Source: Saccharopolyspora indica (GTDB taxonomy: Bacteria > Actinomycetota > Actinomycetes > Mycobacteriales > Pseudonocardiaceae). From it: 64,000 nt of DNA. A model generated the notes under the pieces. The model did not search any database and was not told the origin of the DNA. It was given only the letters and a program-made list of their open reading frames with translations. The first letter of the stretch is position 1; each line of letters begins with the position of its first letter. The stretch covers positions 124,001-188,000 of the forward strand of contig NZ_JAQGLB010000017.1 of NCBI RefSeq assembly GCF_027853965.1, in the 5' to 3' direction. Of this stretch, positions 7,994 through 17,189 are shown one piece after another. A program made the position numbers and the translations under genes.

Positions 7994-10297
7994 TCAGGCG
8001 CAGTTGTGGACGTCGCTGGTCGCCGAGGCGATCACCACGTCCGCGGTGCCGTTGCCCGCTTCGATGCGGACCGCGTTGACGGTGCGGCCGTGGTCCGCGC
8101 CGGGCACCGGGAGCTGCTCGTTGATCACCAGCCGGGCCGCTCCCGGGAGCTCGACCACCGCGTTCGGCTCGCCGGTCACCTCGACCAGCTCGCCGCCGAC
8201 GCGCAGCGTCAGGTCGACCGAGCCGCTGGCCGAGCCGCCAGAGGCGCAGGTGCTCGTCGAGCGTGCCGTCACTCCGCTGAGCTCGATCAACGGCAGGCCG
8301 GGCAGGCCGATGCTCGCGTCTTGGACGGTGGTCGTGGCCTTGGACGTGCCGGGCGCGAGGCTGGTCACCACCTCCGGGCACAGCGTTCCGGCCCGGACCA
8401 GCGCGAGGCCTGCCCCGACGGCGCAGCCGGGATCGTGGCGCGAGGCTTGCGCGGTGCGGACCTGGCCGGTGTCCGGGGTCGGCTCGATGCCGAGGAGGCC
8501 GTCGACCGAGATGCCGTAGGAGCGGCCGGTGTAGTACTCCAGCAGCACGGTCGCGCGCTCGCTGGACTTCTCGTAGTAGTCGTCGCCGGTGAAGTCGAGC
8601 CCGACCGGGACCGTGGCGTCGTCGTTCAGCGGCTGGTCGGCCTCATCGATCGTGCACTCGGCGATGCCTTCGCCATTGGTGGTCCCGGTGCACTCCTGCC
8701 TGGAATCGCCGGTGCCCAGCGACAGCGTCACCTCGCGCCCGGAAACCGTTGGGCCGTCGGCGTTCTCCTCGGTGAGCACGCCGGAGAGGTGCGCCGGAGT
8801 TCCGTTCGCGACGCGCTTCGGCCCGGTGTAGGCGAGCGCGGTTTCCTGCTTGCTGATGGTGAAGGGCACGGTGGTGGTGCTGGGCTGCAACCCGTCGCCG
8901 CCGCCGAACCGCACCGTCAGCGTCGTCGGTCCGGGCTTCTGGTTCGGCGTCAGGGTGCAGCTCGCATCGCCTGCGGAATCCGTTGTGCCGCTGCAGCTTT
9001 GCGATCCGCCGCCCTCGCCGAGCGCGAAGTCCAGCCGTGCGCCGGAAACCGGACCGTCTCCGGCGAGCTTCGCCGACGCGGTGAACGAGTCGTGGTAATC
9101 GGCCTCGGTCGGCCCGGTGTAGGTGGTGCTGGTCTGACCATCGCCCGGCTCACCACCACCGCCTCCGGCGACCCGGCCGACGTGGATCTCCTCGATCCGG
9201 TGCACCGGGCTGTTGTCGTCGAACTTCTGCGATCCCGACTCGAACAGCAGGTACGACCGGTCACCCGCGGTGGCGATCCCCTCGGACATGGCGGGCGCGC
9301 GGTAGCAACTCGTCGCCTTGTCGAACCCGTCGGAATCGGTGCGGATGAGGTTCTCCGCCATGTCGGCCGCGCTGATCGTGTACAGGTAGCTCCAGCCCTT
9401 GCGCGGCTGCTCACCGGGCGGTGGAGCGGTCTCGGTCCGGTCGGGCGCCACGCTGAACACGAAGTCGCCGCCGACGACCGTCACACCCTGCGCGCCGAGC
9501 GGTACGCCGTACTCCGCCTGGAGATCCAGCTCTCCGCTCTCGCCCACCGAGAACGCGCCCATGTACGCGCGCTTGGTGTCCTCGTTGCCCCGGAAGTACT
9601 CGCCGATGTAGAGCGTCGTGCCGTCCGTACCCATGAACGACGAGTAGGCGAGATCCAGCTCGGCCGGCTCACCCACCCTGTCATCGAGGTTGGGGAGCTG
9701 GTCGCTGGGCGCCCCTTCCGGGTCGCTGTCCAGCAGCTTGGCCCGGAGCTCGTTCAAATCGTACTTCCGGTACTTGCGCCTTCCGTCCTCGGTCTGACCG
9801 GAGACGAACGCCCAGTCCCTCAGGATGGCGATACCGCCCACGTGGCTCTCCGCGGCCTCGACCGCACCGAGCAGTGCACCGGTTTCCGGGTCGAGGCTGT
9901 AGATGCGGGCGTAGTCCCCGTCGCGGTAGGCGGTGACCAGCAGCGCATCGTTGCCCCGACCGTCCCAGTCCGGCCAGTGCGCCAGTCCCTGCGGCGTCCA
10001 GTTCTCCCACTCCGGCGCCGACCCCCGCAGGTACGGGAGCTGCTCGTCGAGCTGGGCGAACCGGTCGTCGTAGGTCTTGGACGCCGAGTACTCGGGTTCG
10101 TAGGTGTAGAAGGGGTCGGGGCCCGGTTCCACGTCGCACGTGGCGCCGCCCTGATCGATGACCGGAGGTTCGTCGTCGCTCTGGAGCAGCGCCACCCCTC
10201 CCGCGTCCCCGGCACCCTCCTCCGGGACCAGCACCGCGGTCAGCAGCAGTCCGCTCACCGCTGCGGCGGTGAGCGTCCTGGTTCGCAACCGTCCCAT
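7994..10297 (-). CDS. Secreted choice-of-anchor P family protein with propeller-like and Ig-like regions
   Basis: A 767-residue exported protein. ATG 10297 is chosen because a GGGGGA site precedes it and a signal peptide follows at once (MGRLRTRT..AAAVSGLLLTAVLV); the frame is open to 10480 but that part is not signal-like. Residues about 60-390 have repeated beta-propeller-like strands (DALLVTAYRDGDYARIYSLD; a GIATAGDRSYLLFESG block). Residues about 400-590 have two Ig-like repeats (SGTTDSAGDASCTLT and TGTTNGEGIAECTI). The C-terminal 170 residues match the choice-of-anchor P pattern (a GLLGIEPTPDTG opening, a VNAVRIEAGNGTADVVIASA ending). The role is likely at the cell surface or extracellular; substrate unknown. 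Confidence 0.8.
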   Translation of the reverse strand: MGRLRTRTLTAAAVSGLLLTAVLVPEEGAGDAGGVALLQSDDEPPVIDQGGATCDVEPGPDPFYTYEPEYSASKTYDDRFAQLDEQLPYLRGSAPEWENWTPQGLAHWPDWDGRGNDALLVTAYRDGDYARIYSLDPETGALLGAVEAAESHVGGIAILRDWAFVSGQTEDGRRKYRKYDLNELRAKLLDSDPEGAPSDQLPNLDDRVGEPAELDLAYSSFMGTDGTTLYIGEYFRGNEDTKRAYMGAFSVGESGELDLQAEYGVPLGAQGVTVVGGDFVFSVAPDRTETAPPPGEQPRKGWSYLYTISAADMAENLIRTDSDGFDKATSCYRAPAMSEGIATAGDRSYLLFESGSQKFDDNSPVHRIEEIHVGRVAGGGGGEPGDGQTSTTYTGPTEADYHDSFTASAKLAGDGPVSGARLDFALGEGGGSQSCSGTTDSAGDASCTLTPNQKPGPTTLTVRFGGGDGLQPSTTTVPFTISKQETALAYTGPKRVANGTPAHLSGVLTEENADGPTVSGREVTLSLGTGDSRQECTGTTNGEGIAECTIDEADQPLNDDATVPVGLDFTGDDYYEKSSERATVLLEYYTGRSYGISVDGLLGIEPTPDTGQVRTAQASRHDPGCAVGAGLALVRAGTLCPEVVTSLAPGTSKATTTVQDASIGLPGLPLIELSGVTARSTSTCASGGSASGSVDLTLRVGGELVEVTGEPNAVVELPGAARLVINEQLPVPGADHGRTVNAVRIEAGNGTADVVIASATSDVHNCA

Positions 10298-10478
10298 CGT
10301 TCCCCCAATGCACCGTCCGGTCCTGGCAGCGGGCGAAGCTATCAGCCCGGCAGATCCGGGAACGGCGTTTTGCACTAATGGACAGAAGCTGCATCGATGC
10401 ATTTCCCAGCTCGCTGGTACACCCGGGTGAACGTGCCCTGGCACGCCGGCGTGGTCGTGGGGTGACAGGATCGAGGCC

Positions 10479-11459
10479 ATGACGATCGACCTGGCGGAAC
10501 TGGACGCGGTTCGGGTCTACGCGCTGCCGATGCGCAACAGGTTCCGCGGGGTGACGGTCCGGCGCGGAGTGCTGCTCGGCGGCCCGGCCGGGTGGGGCGA
10601 GTTCTGCCCGTTCGAGGACTACGACGACGCGCAGTCGGTGCCGTGGCTGGCCGCCGCGCTGGAGGCCTGCACCGAGGCCTGGCCGGAGCCGGTGCGCACC
10701 AGCATCCCGGTGAACTGCACGGTCCCGGCGGTGTCTGCGGACAAGGCGCACGCGATCGTCGCAGCATCGGGTTGCCGCACGGCGAAGGTCAAGGTCGCCG
10801 AGCCCGGGCAGGCGGCGGGCGACGACGTCGAGCGCGTCGCGGCCGTGCGCGATGCGCTGGGGCCGGACGGCGCGATCCGCATCGACGCCAACGCCGCGTG
10901 GGACGTCGACACCGCCGTCGCCAGGATCCGCGAACTGGACCGGGCTGCCGGAGGCTTGGAGTACGCCGAGCAGCCCTGCCCGTCGGTGGACGAGCTCGCC
11001 GCGGTCCGCCGCCAGGTGGAGGTGCGCATCGCTGCGGACGAGAGCATCCGCCGCGCCGAAGACCCCCTGCGCGTCGCGGTGGCCGGCGCCGCGGACGTGG
11101 CGATCATCAAGGCGACGCCGCTGGGCGGTGTGCGGCGCGCGCTGCAGGTGGCCGAGGCGTGCGGGCTGCCGTGCGTGGTGTCCTCGGCGGTGGAGACGAG
11201 CATCGGCCTCGCCGCGCAGCTCGCCCTGGCCGGAGCCCTGCCGGAACTCCCCTTCGCCTGCGGCCTGGGCACGATGGCGCTCCTGGACGGCGACGTCGTC
11301 GCGAAATCCCTGCTCCCGGTGAACGGCCACCTCCCGGTGCTCCGCCGCCCCCCAGAACCGGACCCGGCCCTGGTCGCGGCGGCCACGCCCACGGCGGACG
11401 TGCAGCACTACTGGCTCGACAGGCTGCGCCGGGTGCACGAGCTGAGCTCGGGGGTGTGA
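10479..11459 (+). CDS. menC: o-Succinylbenzoate synthase
   Basis: A 326-residue enolase-superfamily enzyme that dehydrates SHCHC to o-succinylbenzoate in menaquinone synthesis. Visible hallmarks are the AKVKV (KxK) motif near residue 105, metal ligands in RIDANAAW, LEYAEQP and AADES, and the second catalytic Lys in IIKATPLGG. The GEFCPFEDYDD N-terminal capping motif is typical of actinobacterial MenC. The ATG at 10479 sits 182 bp from the divergent secreted protein. No other men gene is in the window. Other enolase-superfamily activities such as N-acylamino acid racemisation are possible side reactions. Confidence 0.92.
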   Translation: MTIDLAELDAVRVYALPMRNRFRGVTVRRGVLLGGPAGWGEFCPFEDYDDAQSVPWLAAALEACTEAWPEPVRTSIPVNCTVPAVSADKAHAIVAASGCRTAKVKVAEPGQAAGDDVERVAAVRDALGPDGAIRIDANAAWDVDTAVARIRELDRAAGGLEYAEQPCPSVDELAAVRRQVEVRIAADESIRRAEDPLRVAVAGAADVAIIKATPLGGVRRALQVAEACGLPCVVSSAVETSIGLAAQLALAGALPELPFACGLGTMALLDGDVVAKSLLPVNGHLPVLRRPPEPDPALVAAATPTADVQHYWLDRLRRVHELSSGV

Positions 11460-11502
11460 GTCCAGCGGCAACCGCAGGACCCACCCCCGAGAGCTCAACA
11501 GG

Positions 11503-11760
11503 TCACTTGAGCTTGCAGGCGTGGTACGCGACCGTGGCCGGGACGTAGTTGTCCCGGAAGGTCCAGTAGCACTCGTCGAACGTCGGCGCGTCGCAGGCGA
11601 AGAACGCGAGCGACTCGTTCACCCCGTGGTCCACCGCGTAGTCGATGCAATCGTCGGTCGTGCGGGGACTCGTCGTCGCCTGGGCCGACACCGGAGCGAC
11701 CAGCACGCTCGCCGCCAGCAGCATCCCCGGCACCAGCACCTTGGCCACGGACTTCAACAT
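11503..11760 (-). CDS. Small secreted four-cysteine protein
   Basis: An 85-residue precursor with a clear Sec signal (KSVAKVLVPGMLLAASVLVA, cleavage near AQA) leaving a mature peptide of about 57 residues. The mature part has four Cys (DDCIDY, FFACDAP, DECYW, YHACKLK), enough for two disulfides, and many aromatic residues. AAGGAGG precedes ATG 11760. I recognise no family. A secreted inhibitor, antimicrobial or structural peptide is possible; nothing nearby decides it. Confidence 0.72.
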   Translation of the reverse strand: MLKSVAKVLVPGMLLAASVLVAPVSAQATTSPRTTDDCIDYAVDHGVNESLAFFACDAPTFDECYWTFRDNYVPATVAYHACKLK

Positions 11761-11940
11761 CGCGAACCTCCTTGTCCGGCAAGGCGATCTAGCCCTGCCC
11801 GTCCGGAGTAAAGTCCGCGCCCGACGCCCCGGCCCGCCGGATCAGCCTGCTGCGCACACCGTTCACCGAGTCGGCTTTCGCCCGGTTGACGAGACCCGCG
11901 GGAACCGGCCTCACGACGCATGTCGTTTCCGCAGGTGAAG

Positions 11941-11988
11941 GCCCGTGAGTGCTTTGGGGTGCTATAGCCCCTCAAAGCACTCACGGGC
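11941..11988. repeat. Hairpin, family C
   Basis: Perfect 16-bp arms (GCCCGTGAGTGCTTTG at 11941-11956, complement at 11973-11988) with a loop that itself pairs GGG/CCC around TGCTATAG. It is 65 bp past the 3' end of the minus-strand coxG-like gene. Related copies are at 45073, 48311 and 59311. Confidence 0.85.
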
Positions 11989-12052
11989 ACTGAACAGCTG
12001 AAACGGAGCCCATGATGGTGCCGCGCGGCACCTGGGCCGCCGGGCGAGGAGA

Positions 12053-12865
12053 TCAGGCGCGGCGGCGACGACGGCGGCGGATGAGGCGGAAGACGATGCC
12101 GAGGGCGACGACTGCGATCGCTGCCGGGGCGAGGCGCTTGAGGACCGGGGCTCCGGCCGTACCGAGCAGGTCGATCGCGTCGTCCGACGCCGCGCCGCCT
12201 CCGGCGGGCGCCTCCGCCCGCCGCGACGGCTCCGCCTCCGCGGGCTCGCCGCCTGCCGGCGTTACCCGCCAGCTCGGCTTCGCCGCGCCTGCGGCGCTCG
12301 AAGCCTCCGCAGGCTCCGCGCGCTCCGCCACCACGACTTCAGGCTCCTCCTGCTTCGCCTCGGCTCCGCCGGGCTTCGCGTCGCCCTCCGGCTTCGCCGC
12401 CGCGGGCTCCGCCGCGGCGCCCTCCTCGGTGAGCTGCTTGGCGAGGTTGGCCGCGAACTGGTTCAGGATCTTGCCGCCGACCTCGGAGATCAGGCCGCGG
12501 CCCAGCTGCGCCGGCTTGCCGGTGACCTTCAGGTCGGTGTCCACCGTGACGGCGGTGGTGTCGCCTTCGGCCGTGAGCACCGCGGCCACCGTCGCCGCGG
12601 CGGTGCCGCTGCCGCGCGAGTCCTTGCCGCTGGCGTCGATGACCACGCGGCGGGCGTCCTCGTCGATCTCCTTGAAGGTGCCGGTTCCCTTGTAGAGCAG
12701 CGTCACCGGACCGAGCTTGACCTTCACCGAGCCGGAGAACTCGTTGCCCTCGGCCTTGGTGAGGGTCGCGCCGGGCATGCACGGTGCGACCCGCTCCGGG
12801 TCGAGCAGCGCCTGCCAGGCCACCTCGACCGGCACCGGAACGCTGAACTGGTGCTGCATCTGCAC
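12053..12865 (-). CDS. CoxG-like SRPBCC protein with C-terminal membrane anchor
   Basis: A 270-residue protein. Residues 1-150 are the carbon monoxide dehydrogenase subunit G / polyketide cyclase-like fold (HQFSVPVPVEVAWQALLDPERVAPCMPGA, GTGTFKEIDE, GKPAQLGRGLISEVGGKI). An Ala/Glu/Pro-rich linker follows, then a hydrophobic helix (about 245-262) ending in an Arg-rich tail. In Oligotropha CoxG helps attach CO dehydrogenase to the membrane, which fits the anchor seen here. GTG 12865 has AGGAGG upstream. It follows coxM in the same direction but across a 486-bp hairpin-rich gap. Confidence 0.85.
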   Translation of the reverse strand: MQMQHQFSVPVPVEVAWQALLDPERVAPCMPGATLTKAEGNEFSGSVKVKLGPVTLLYKGTGTFKEIDEDARRVVIDASGKDSRGSGTAAATVAAVLTAEGDTTAVTVDTDLKVTGKPAQLGRGLISEVGGKILNQFAANLAKQLTEEGAAAEPAAAKPEGDAKPGGAEAKQEEPEVVVAERAEPAEASSAAGAAKPSWRVTPAGGEPAEAEPSRRAEAPAGGGAASDDAIDLLGTAGAPVLKRLAPAAIAVVALGIVFRLIRRRRRRRA

Positions 12866-13120
12866 GGGGAGTCCTCCTGGTTCGAACGAACTCGGCCCGG
12901 CGGGACGGGCCGTCCTCTCTGCTGAGGCATCAGCCTCCAGCTTCCCAGCCTCGGCGGCCGACCTCTACCCCGTTCGGATCACCGAGCGGCATCCATGATC
13001 ACCAACACGACCCGGACCTTCCACCGTCCTCACGACACCGACCCCACCCGACCGGGCGAGCCCCACCGCACAACGCGCACGCTCCGCAAGTTCTCGACGC
13101 CCGGCCCACCGTCGACCGCT

Positions 13121-13168
13121 GCGCGATTTCAATGGAAATCAGACGTCCGATTTCCATTGAAATCGCGC
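13121..13168. repeat. 48-nt hairpin, family B
   Basis: Perfect 20-bp arms (13121-13140 and 13149-13168, core GATTTCAATGGAAATC) around the 8-nt loop AGACGTCC. The same geometry of 20 + 8 + 20 recurs at 38419-38466, and a close sequence relative is at 19624-19667. It lies in the gene-free stretch 12866-13351 between coxG and coxM. Confidence 0.85.
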
Positions 13169-13174
13169 AGGGTA

Positions 13175-13201
13175 TCGGCGTGTCGGGGGACGACACGCCG
13201 A
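13175..13201. repeat. Short GC-rich hairpin between two family B units
   Basis: Perfect 11-bp arms (TCGGCGTGTCG at 13175-13185, complement at 13191-13201) around a 5-nt G-rich loop. It lies immediately after the family B hairpin and before the direct-repeat unit at 13213. Confidence 0.6.
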
Positions 13202-13212
13202 CGGTGCGCAAC

Positions 13213-13249
13213 TTCCATTGAAATCAGGTCTCCGATTTCCATTGAAATC
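13213..13249. repeat. Direct pair of family B half-units
   Basis: TTCCATTGAAATC is present in the same orientation at 13213-13225 and 13237-13249, rather than inverted as in the full hairpin. It may be a rearranged family B element. It is 103 bp beyond the 3' end of coxM, which is on the minus strand. Confidence 0.6.
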
Positions 13250-13351
13250 GCGGAAGTCGTCTCGGGACGCAGCAGCCCTCGGGCACGCCACGACGCGTCG
13301 GTGGCCCCCGCCCCACCCCGGGCCGTGGCTCCGGGCGGGGCGGGGACGCGG

Positions 13352-14206
13352 TCAGCCGGAGGCCGCGGTCAGGACCGCTCTGCCGGTGAGGACCTCCGCG
13401 AGGTGCGAGCGGTAATCCACGTCGGCGCTGGCGTCGGCCGTCGGGCTGGTGCCCTCCGCCGCGTGGCGGGCCGCCTCGCGGATCGCCTCCGGGGTGGCCG
13501 GTCGACCGACGAGGGCCTGTTCGACGCCGGTCGCGCGGACCGGCGTCGGGCCCATGTTGGTCAGGCCGATGCGGGCCTCGGCGATCCGACCGTCGGCGAC
13601 GCGCACCGCCGCCGCCACGCCGACGATCGACCACGCCTGCGCGACGCGGTTGAACTTCTCGTAGTGCGCGCGCCAGCCGGTCCACTTCGGCACCCGCACC
13701 TCGACCAGCAGTTCGGCCGGTTCCAGCGCGGTGGTGAAGTAGTCGGTGAAGAACTCCGCGGCGGGCACGGTGCGCTGGCCGGACGGCCCGACCAGCACCA
13801 TCTCCGCGTCCAGCGCCAGGGCCGGGGCGGGCAGGTCACCGGCCGGGTCGGCGTGCGCGAGCGAGCCGCCGAAGGTGCCGCGGTGGCGCACCTGCGGGTC
13901 GGCGACCGTGCGGGTGGCCAGCGCGATCAGCTCGGCGTGCTGCCGCACCAGCGGGTCGCGCAGCACGTCGTGGTGGGTCGTCATCGCGCCGATCACCAGC
14001 GCGTCGCCGTCCTCGCGGATTCCGCGCACGTCCTCGACGCGGCCGAGGTCGACCAGCAGCTGCGGGTCGGCCAGCCGCATCCGCAGCACCGGCAGCAGGC
14101 TCTGCCCGCCTGCCAGCACCTTGGCCTCGTCGCCGAACTCGGCGAGCGCGGCCACCGCTTCCTCCACTGTGGAGGGAGCGACGTACTCGAACTGGGCGGG
14201 GATCAC
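13352..14206 (-). CDS. coxM: Molybdenum hydroxylase FAD subunit (CoxM-like)
   Basis: A 284-residue medium subunit of the xanthine dehydrogenase/CO dehydrogenase family. It carries electrons from the FeS subunit to an acceptor via FAD. FAD-binding motifs AGGQSLLPVLRMR (about 32-44) and HRGTFGGSLAHADP (about 109-122) are intact. GTG 14206 overlaps the coxL stop (GTGA) and has GGGAGGTG upstream. It is the last gene of the compact coxS-coxL-coxM set. Confidence 0.93.
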   Translation of the reverse strand: MIPAQFEYVAPSTVEEAVAALAEFGDEAKVLAGGQSLLPVLRMRLADPQLLVDLGRVEDVRGIREDGDALVIGAMTTHHDVLRDPLVRQHAELIALATRTVADPQVRHRGTFGGSLAHADPAGDLPAPALALDAEMVLVGPSGQRTVPAAEFFTDYFTTALEPAELLVEVRVPKWTGWRAHYEKFNRVAQAWSIVGVAAAVRVADGRIAEARIGLTNMGPTPVRATGVEQALVGRPATPEAIREAARHAAEGTSPTADASADVDYRSHLAEVLTGRAVLTAASG

Positions 14207-16635
14207 CGAGCACCTCCCTGGGGGTTCACCGAACCGAGACCGCCACCGGCTTCCGGTGCGGTGGCACCGCTTTCGCGCGCGCCCGCGACGGCGCGCCACA
14301 CCCGCTGCGGCGAGCACGGCATCTCCACGTCGGAGACGCCCAACGGCCGCAGCGCGTCGACCACCGCGTTCACCACCGCAGGTGTCGAGGCGATCGTGCC
14401 CGCCTCGCCGACTCCCTTGACGCCCAGGACGTTCGACGTCGCGCGGGTTTCGGTGCGGTCGGTGATGAACTCCGGCAGGTCGGCCGCCGAGGGCACCAGG
14501 TAGTCGGCCAGCGTGGCGGTGGTCAGGGTGCCGGTCTCGTCGTACACGGCCTCCTCGAACAGCGCCTGCGCGATGCCCTGCGCCAGCCCGCCGTGCACCT
14601 GGCCCTCCACGATCAGCGGGTTGATCACGGCACCGATGTCGTCCACGCAGACGTACTTGCGGATCTTCACCATGCCGGTCTCGGTGTCCACTTCGGTCGC
14701 GCACAGGTGGGTGCCGTGCGGGAAGGAGAAGTTCTCCGGGTCGAAGGTGGCGTCGGCGTCGAGGTTCGGCTCCACCCCGTCGGGCAGGTCGTGCGCGGCG
14801 AACGCGGCCAGCGCGACCTCGCCGAGCGCGGTGCCCCGGTCGGTGCCGCGCACGCCGAAGCGGCCCGCGGTGAACTCCACGTCGTCCTCGCCGCACTCCA
14901 GCAGGTGCGCGGCGATCTTCTTGGCCTTCTCCACGACCTTGTCGGCGGCCTGCACCACCGCCATGCCGCCCACCGCCAGCGACCGCGAACCGTAGGTGTC
15001 CAGGCCCTTCGGCGAGACCTGGGTGTCGCCGTGCAGCACCTCGACGTCCTCGAACGGCACGCCCAGCCGGTCGGCCACGATCTGGCTCCACGCCGTCTCG
15101 TGCCCCTGCCCGTGCGGCGAGGTCCCGGTGACGACCTCCACCTTCCCGGTCGGCAGCACCCGGATCGACGCGTGCTCCCAGCCGCCCGCGCCGTAGGACA
15201 GCGAGCCCAGCACCCGCGACGGGGCCAGCCCGCACATCTCGGTGAACGTCGAGACGCCGATGCCCAGCTGCACCGGATCACCGCTGCGCCGCCGCTCCTC
15301 CTGCTCCGCGCGCAAGGACTCGTAGCCGAACAGCTCCATCGCCTTGTCGGTGGCGGCCTCGTAGTTGCCGGAGTCGTAGGTCAGCCCGGCGACCGTGTCG
15401 TAGGGGAACTCCTCGTGCGCGATCCAGTTCTTGCGCCGCACCTCCATCGGGTCCACGCCGAGCTCGGCGGCCAGCTCGTCCATCATCCGCTCGATGGCGA
15501 AGGTCGCCTCCGGCCGTCCCGCGCCCCGGTAGGCATCGGTGGGCGTCTTGTTGGTGAACACGTTGGTGCAGCTGAAGTGGTAGGCGGGGATCTTGTAGAT
15601 CGAGTTGAACATGAACGCGCCGAGGATCGGGACGCCCGGCGTCACCAGGCGCAGGTAGGCGCCCATGTCGGCGAGCAGCTCGACCTTCAGCCCGGTGATC
15701 CGGCCGTCCCGGTCGGCCGCCATCGACAGCTTCTGCACCTGGTCGCGGCCGTGGTGCGCGGACACCATCGTCTCGGATCGGGATTCGGTCCACTTCACCG
15801 GTTTGCCGAGCTTGCGGGCCAGCACGAAGGCGATGAACTCCTCCGGCGTCACCTGCAGCTTGCCGCCGAAACCGCCGCCCACGTCCGGGGCGATGACCCG
15901 GATCTTCTGCTCCGGCACGCCCAGCGACATGGCCAGCATCAGCCGCAGGATGTGCGGCACCTGGGTGGCCGACCACATGGTGATCTGCTCGCCGGTCGGG
16001 TCGACGACCACCGAGCGCGGCTCCATGAACGCGGGGATCAGCCGCTGCTGCCGGAAGGTCCGCTCGACGCGCACCTCCGCGCTGCGCAGCGCCTCGTCCG
16101 CGGAACCACCGGTGCCCGCCTCCGCCGAGTCGAACGTCCAGGTGGCGTTGCGGTTGGTGCCCAGGTCCTCGTGCACCAGCGGGGAATCGGCCCGCAGCGC
16201 GGATTCCATGTCCAGCACCACGGGCAGGTCGTCGTAGTCGACGTCGATGACGTCCAGCGCATCGCGCGCCTCGGCCGCGCTGCGGGCCGCGACGACCGCG
16301 ACCGCCTCCCCGGCGAAGCGCACCTCGTCGACCGCGATCGGCGGCGCCACCGGGGCCTTCATGTCCTCGGTGATCGGCCACGCGCACGGCAGGCTGCCCT
16401 GCTCGTCGGCGAGGTCCCGGCCGGTGAACACCGCGACCACCCCGGACATCCGGCGCGCGGCCGCGGTGTCGATCGACCTGATGCGGGCGTGCGCGACGGG
16501 GCTGCGCAGGACCGCCAGGTGCAGGGTGCCCGCGGGGGTGAGGTTGTCGGTCCAGCGGGTGCGGCCGGTGATCAGCCGCGCGTCCTCCTTGCGCTTGCGG
16601 GCGCGTCCGAGTTCGGGTTCCAGCACCGAGGTCAT
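14203..16635 (-). CDS. coxL: Molybdenum hydroxylase large subunit (form II CoxL-like)
   Basis: An 810-residue molybdopterin-binding catalytic subunit. The active-site loop reads AYRGAGR (about residues 367-373), the form II signature, not the AYxCSFR of true form I CO dehydrogenase, so CO oxidation is not assured. An aldehyde, purine or other hydroxylase is equally possible. GGFGGK and the terminal Glu in GVKGVGEAGT are present. ATG 16635 overlaps the coxS stop by 4 nt. It forms the S-L-M order with its neighbours, and maturation genes (XdhC, CoxE and CoxD homologues) lie upstream on the same strand. Confidence 0.92.
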   Translation of the reverse strand: MTSVLEPELGRARKRKEDARLITGRTRWTDNLTPAGTLHLAVLRSPVAHARIRSIDTAAARRMSGVVAVFTGRDLADEQGSLPCAWPITEDMKAPVAPPIAVDEVRFAGEAVAVVAARSAAEARDALDVIDVDYDDLPVVLDMESALRADSPLVHEDLGTNRNATWTFDSAEAGTGGSADEALRSAEVRVERTFRQQRLIPAFMEPRSVVVDPTGEQITMWSATQVPHILRLMLAMSLGVPEQKIRVIAPDVGGGFGGKLQVTPEEFIAFVLARKLGKPVKWTESRSETMVSAHHGRDQVQKLSMAADRDGRITGLKVELLADMGAYLRLVTPGVPILGAFMFNSIYKIPAYHFSCTNVFTNKTPTDAYRGAGRPEATFAIERMMDELAAELGVDPMEVRRKNWIAHEEFPYDTVAGLTYDSGNYEAATDKAMELFGYESLRAEQEERRRSGDPVQLGIGVSTFTEMCGLAPSRVLGSLSYGAGGWEHASIRVLPTGKVEVVTGTSPHGQGHETAWSQIVADRLGVPFEDVEVLHGDTQVSPKGLDTYGSRSLAVGGMAVVQAADKVVEKAKKIAAHLLECGEDDVEFTAGRFGVRGTDRGTALGEVALAAFAAHDLPDGVEPNLDADATFDPENFSFPHGTHLCATEVDTETGMVKIRKYVCVDDIGAVINPLIVEGQVHGGLAQGIAQALFEEAVYDETGTLTTATLADYLVPSAADLPEFITDRTETRATSNVLGVKGVGEAGTIASTPAVVNAVVDALRPLGVSDVEMPCSPQRVWRAVAGARESGATAPEAGGGLGSVNPQGGAR

Positions 16636-17189
16636 GACCGCCTCACCTCCGGCTGGGCGTGCTCGCCGGCGGGTGTTCGCGGCATCGGCGTGTCCTCGGT
16701 GTGCTCCAGCTCCGGCCCGGCTCCCGGCTGCATGCGCTGCGCGGCGTCGGCGACCGCGCGGACGATGTTCTGGTACCCGGTGCAGCGGCAGAGGTTGCCC
16801 TCCATGCCCTCCCGGATCTGCTGGTCGTCGGGCTCGCGCACCTCGGCGAGCAGGTCGAGCGCCTGCATGATCATCCCGGGGGTGCAGAAGCCGCACTGCA
16901 GGGCGTGGTTGTCGTGGAAGGCCTGCTGCAGCGGGTGCAGCCTGCCGTCCTGGGCGAGTCCTTCGACGGTGGTCACGTCGTGCCCGTCGGCCTGCACGGC
17001 GAGGACCGAGCACGACTTCACGCTGCGGCCGTCGAGGTGGACGGTGCACGCGCCGCAGTTGCTGGTGTCGCAACCGATGACGGTGCCCACCTTGCCTGCT
17101 CGTTCGCGGAGGTACTGGACGAGCAGCATGCGCGGCTCGACCTCATCGGTGTAGTGGGTGCCGTCGACGTTGACGGTGATGCGCGGCAT
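16632..17189 (-). CDS. coxS: Molybdenum hydroxylase 2Fe-2S subunit (CoxS-like)
   Basis: A 185-residue small subunit with the plant-type 2Fe-2S cluster (GCDTSNCGACTVHL, then SC) and the second cluster motifs QCGFCTPGM and NLCRCTGYQNI. The last 30 residues form a Pro/Glu-rich tail beyond the usual length of about 160. ATG 17189 follows a GAGGAGG site. It is the first gene of the S-L-M set; the promoter should lie between 17190 and the divergent gene at 17450. Confidence 0.95.
   Translation of the reverse strand: MPRITVNVDGTHYTDEVEPRMLLVQYLRERAGKVGTVIGCDTSNCGACTVHLDGRSVKSCSVLAVQADGHDVTTVEGLAQDGRLHPLQQAFHDNHALQCGFCTPGMIMQALDLLAEVREPDDQQIREGMEGNLCRCTGYQNIVRAVADAAQRMQPGAGPELEHTEDTPMPRTPAGEHAQPEVRRS

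Noticed and set aside
8006..10378. 790-codon plus-strand frame opposite the secreted protein
   Set aside because: No known motif; the minus strand encodes a signal peptide and recognised domains across the same bases.
14203..16635. True form I CO dehydrogenase
   Set aside because: The active-site loop is AYRGAGR, the form II signature, not AYxCSFR.
14593..17154. 853-codon plus-strand frame opposite coxL/coxS
   Set aside because: The minus strand encodes intact CoxL and CoxS with coupled starts; the plus frame is a shadow.
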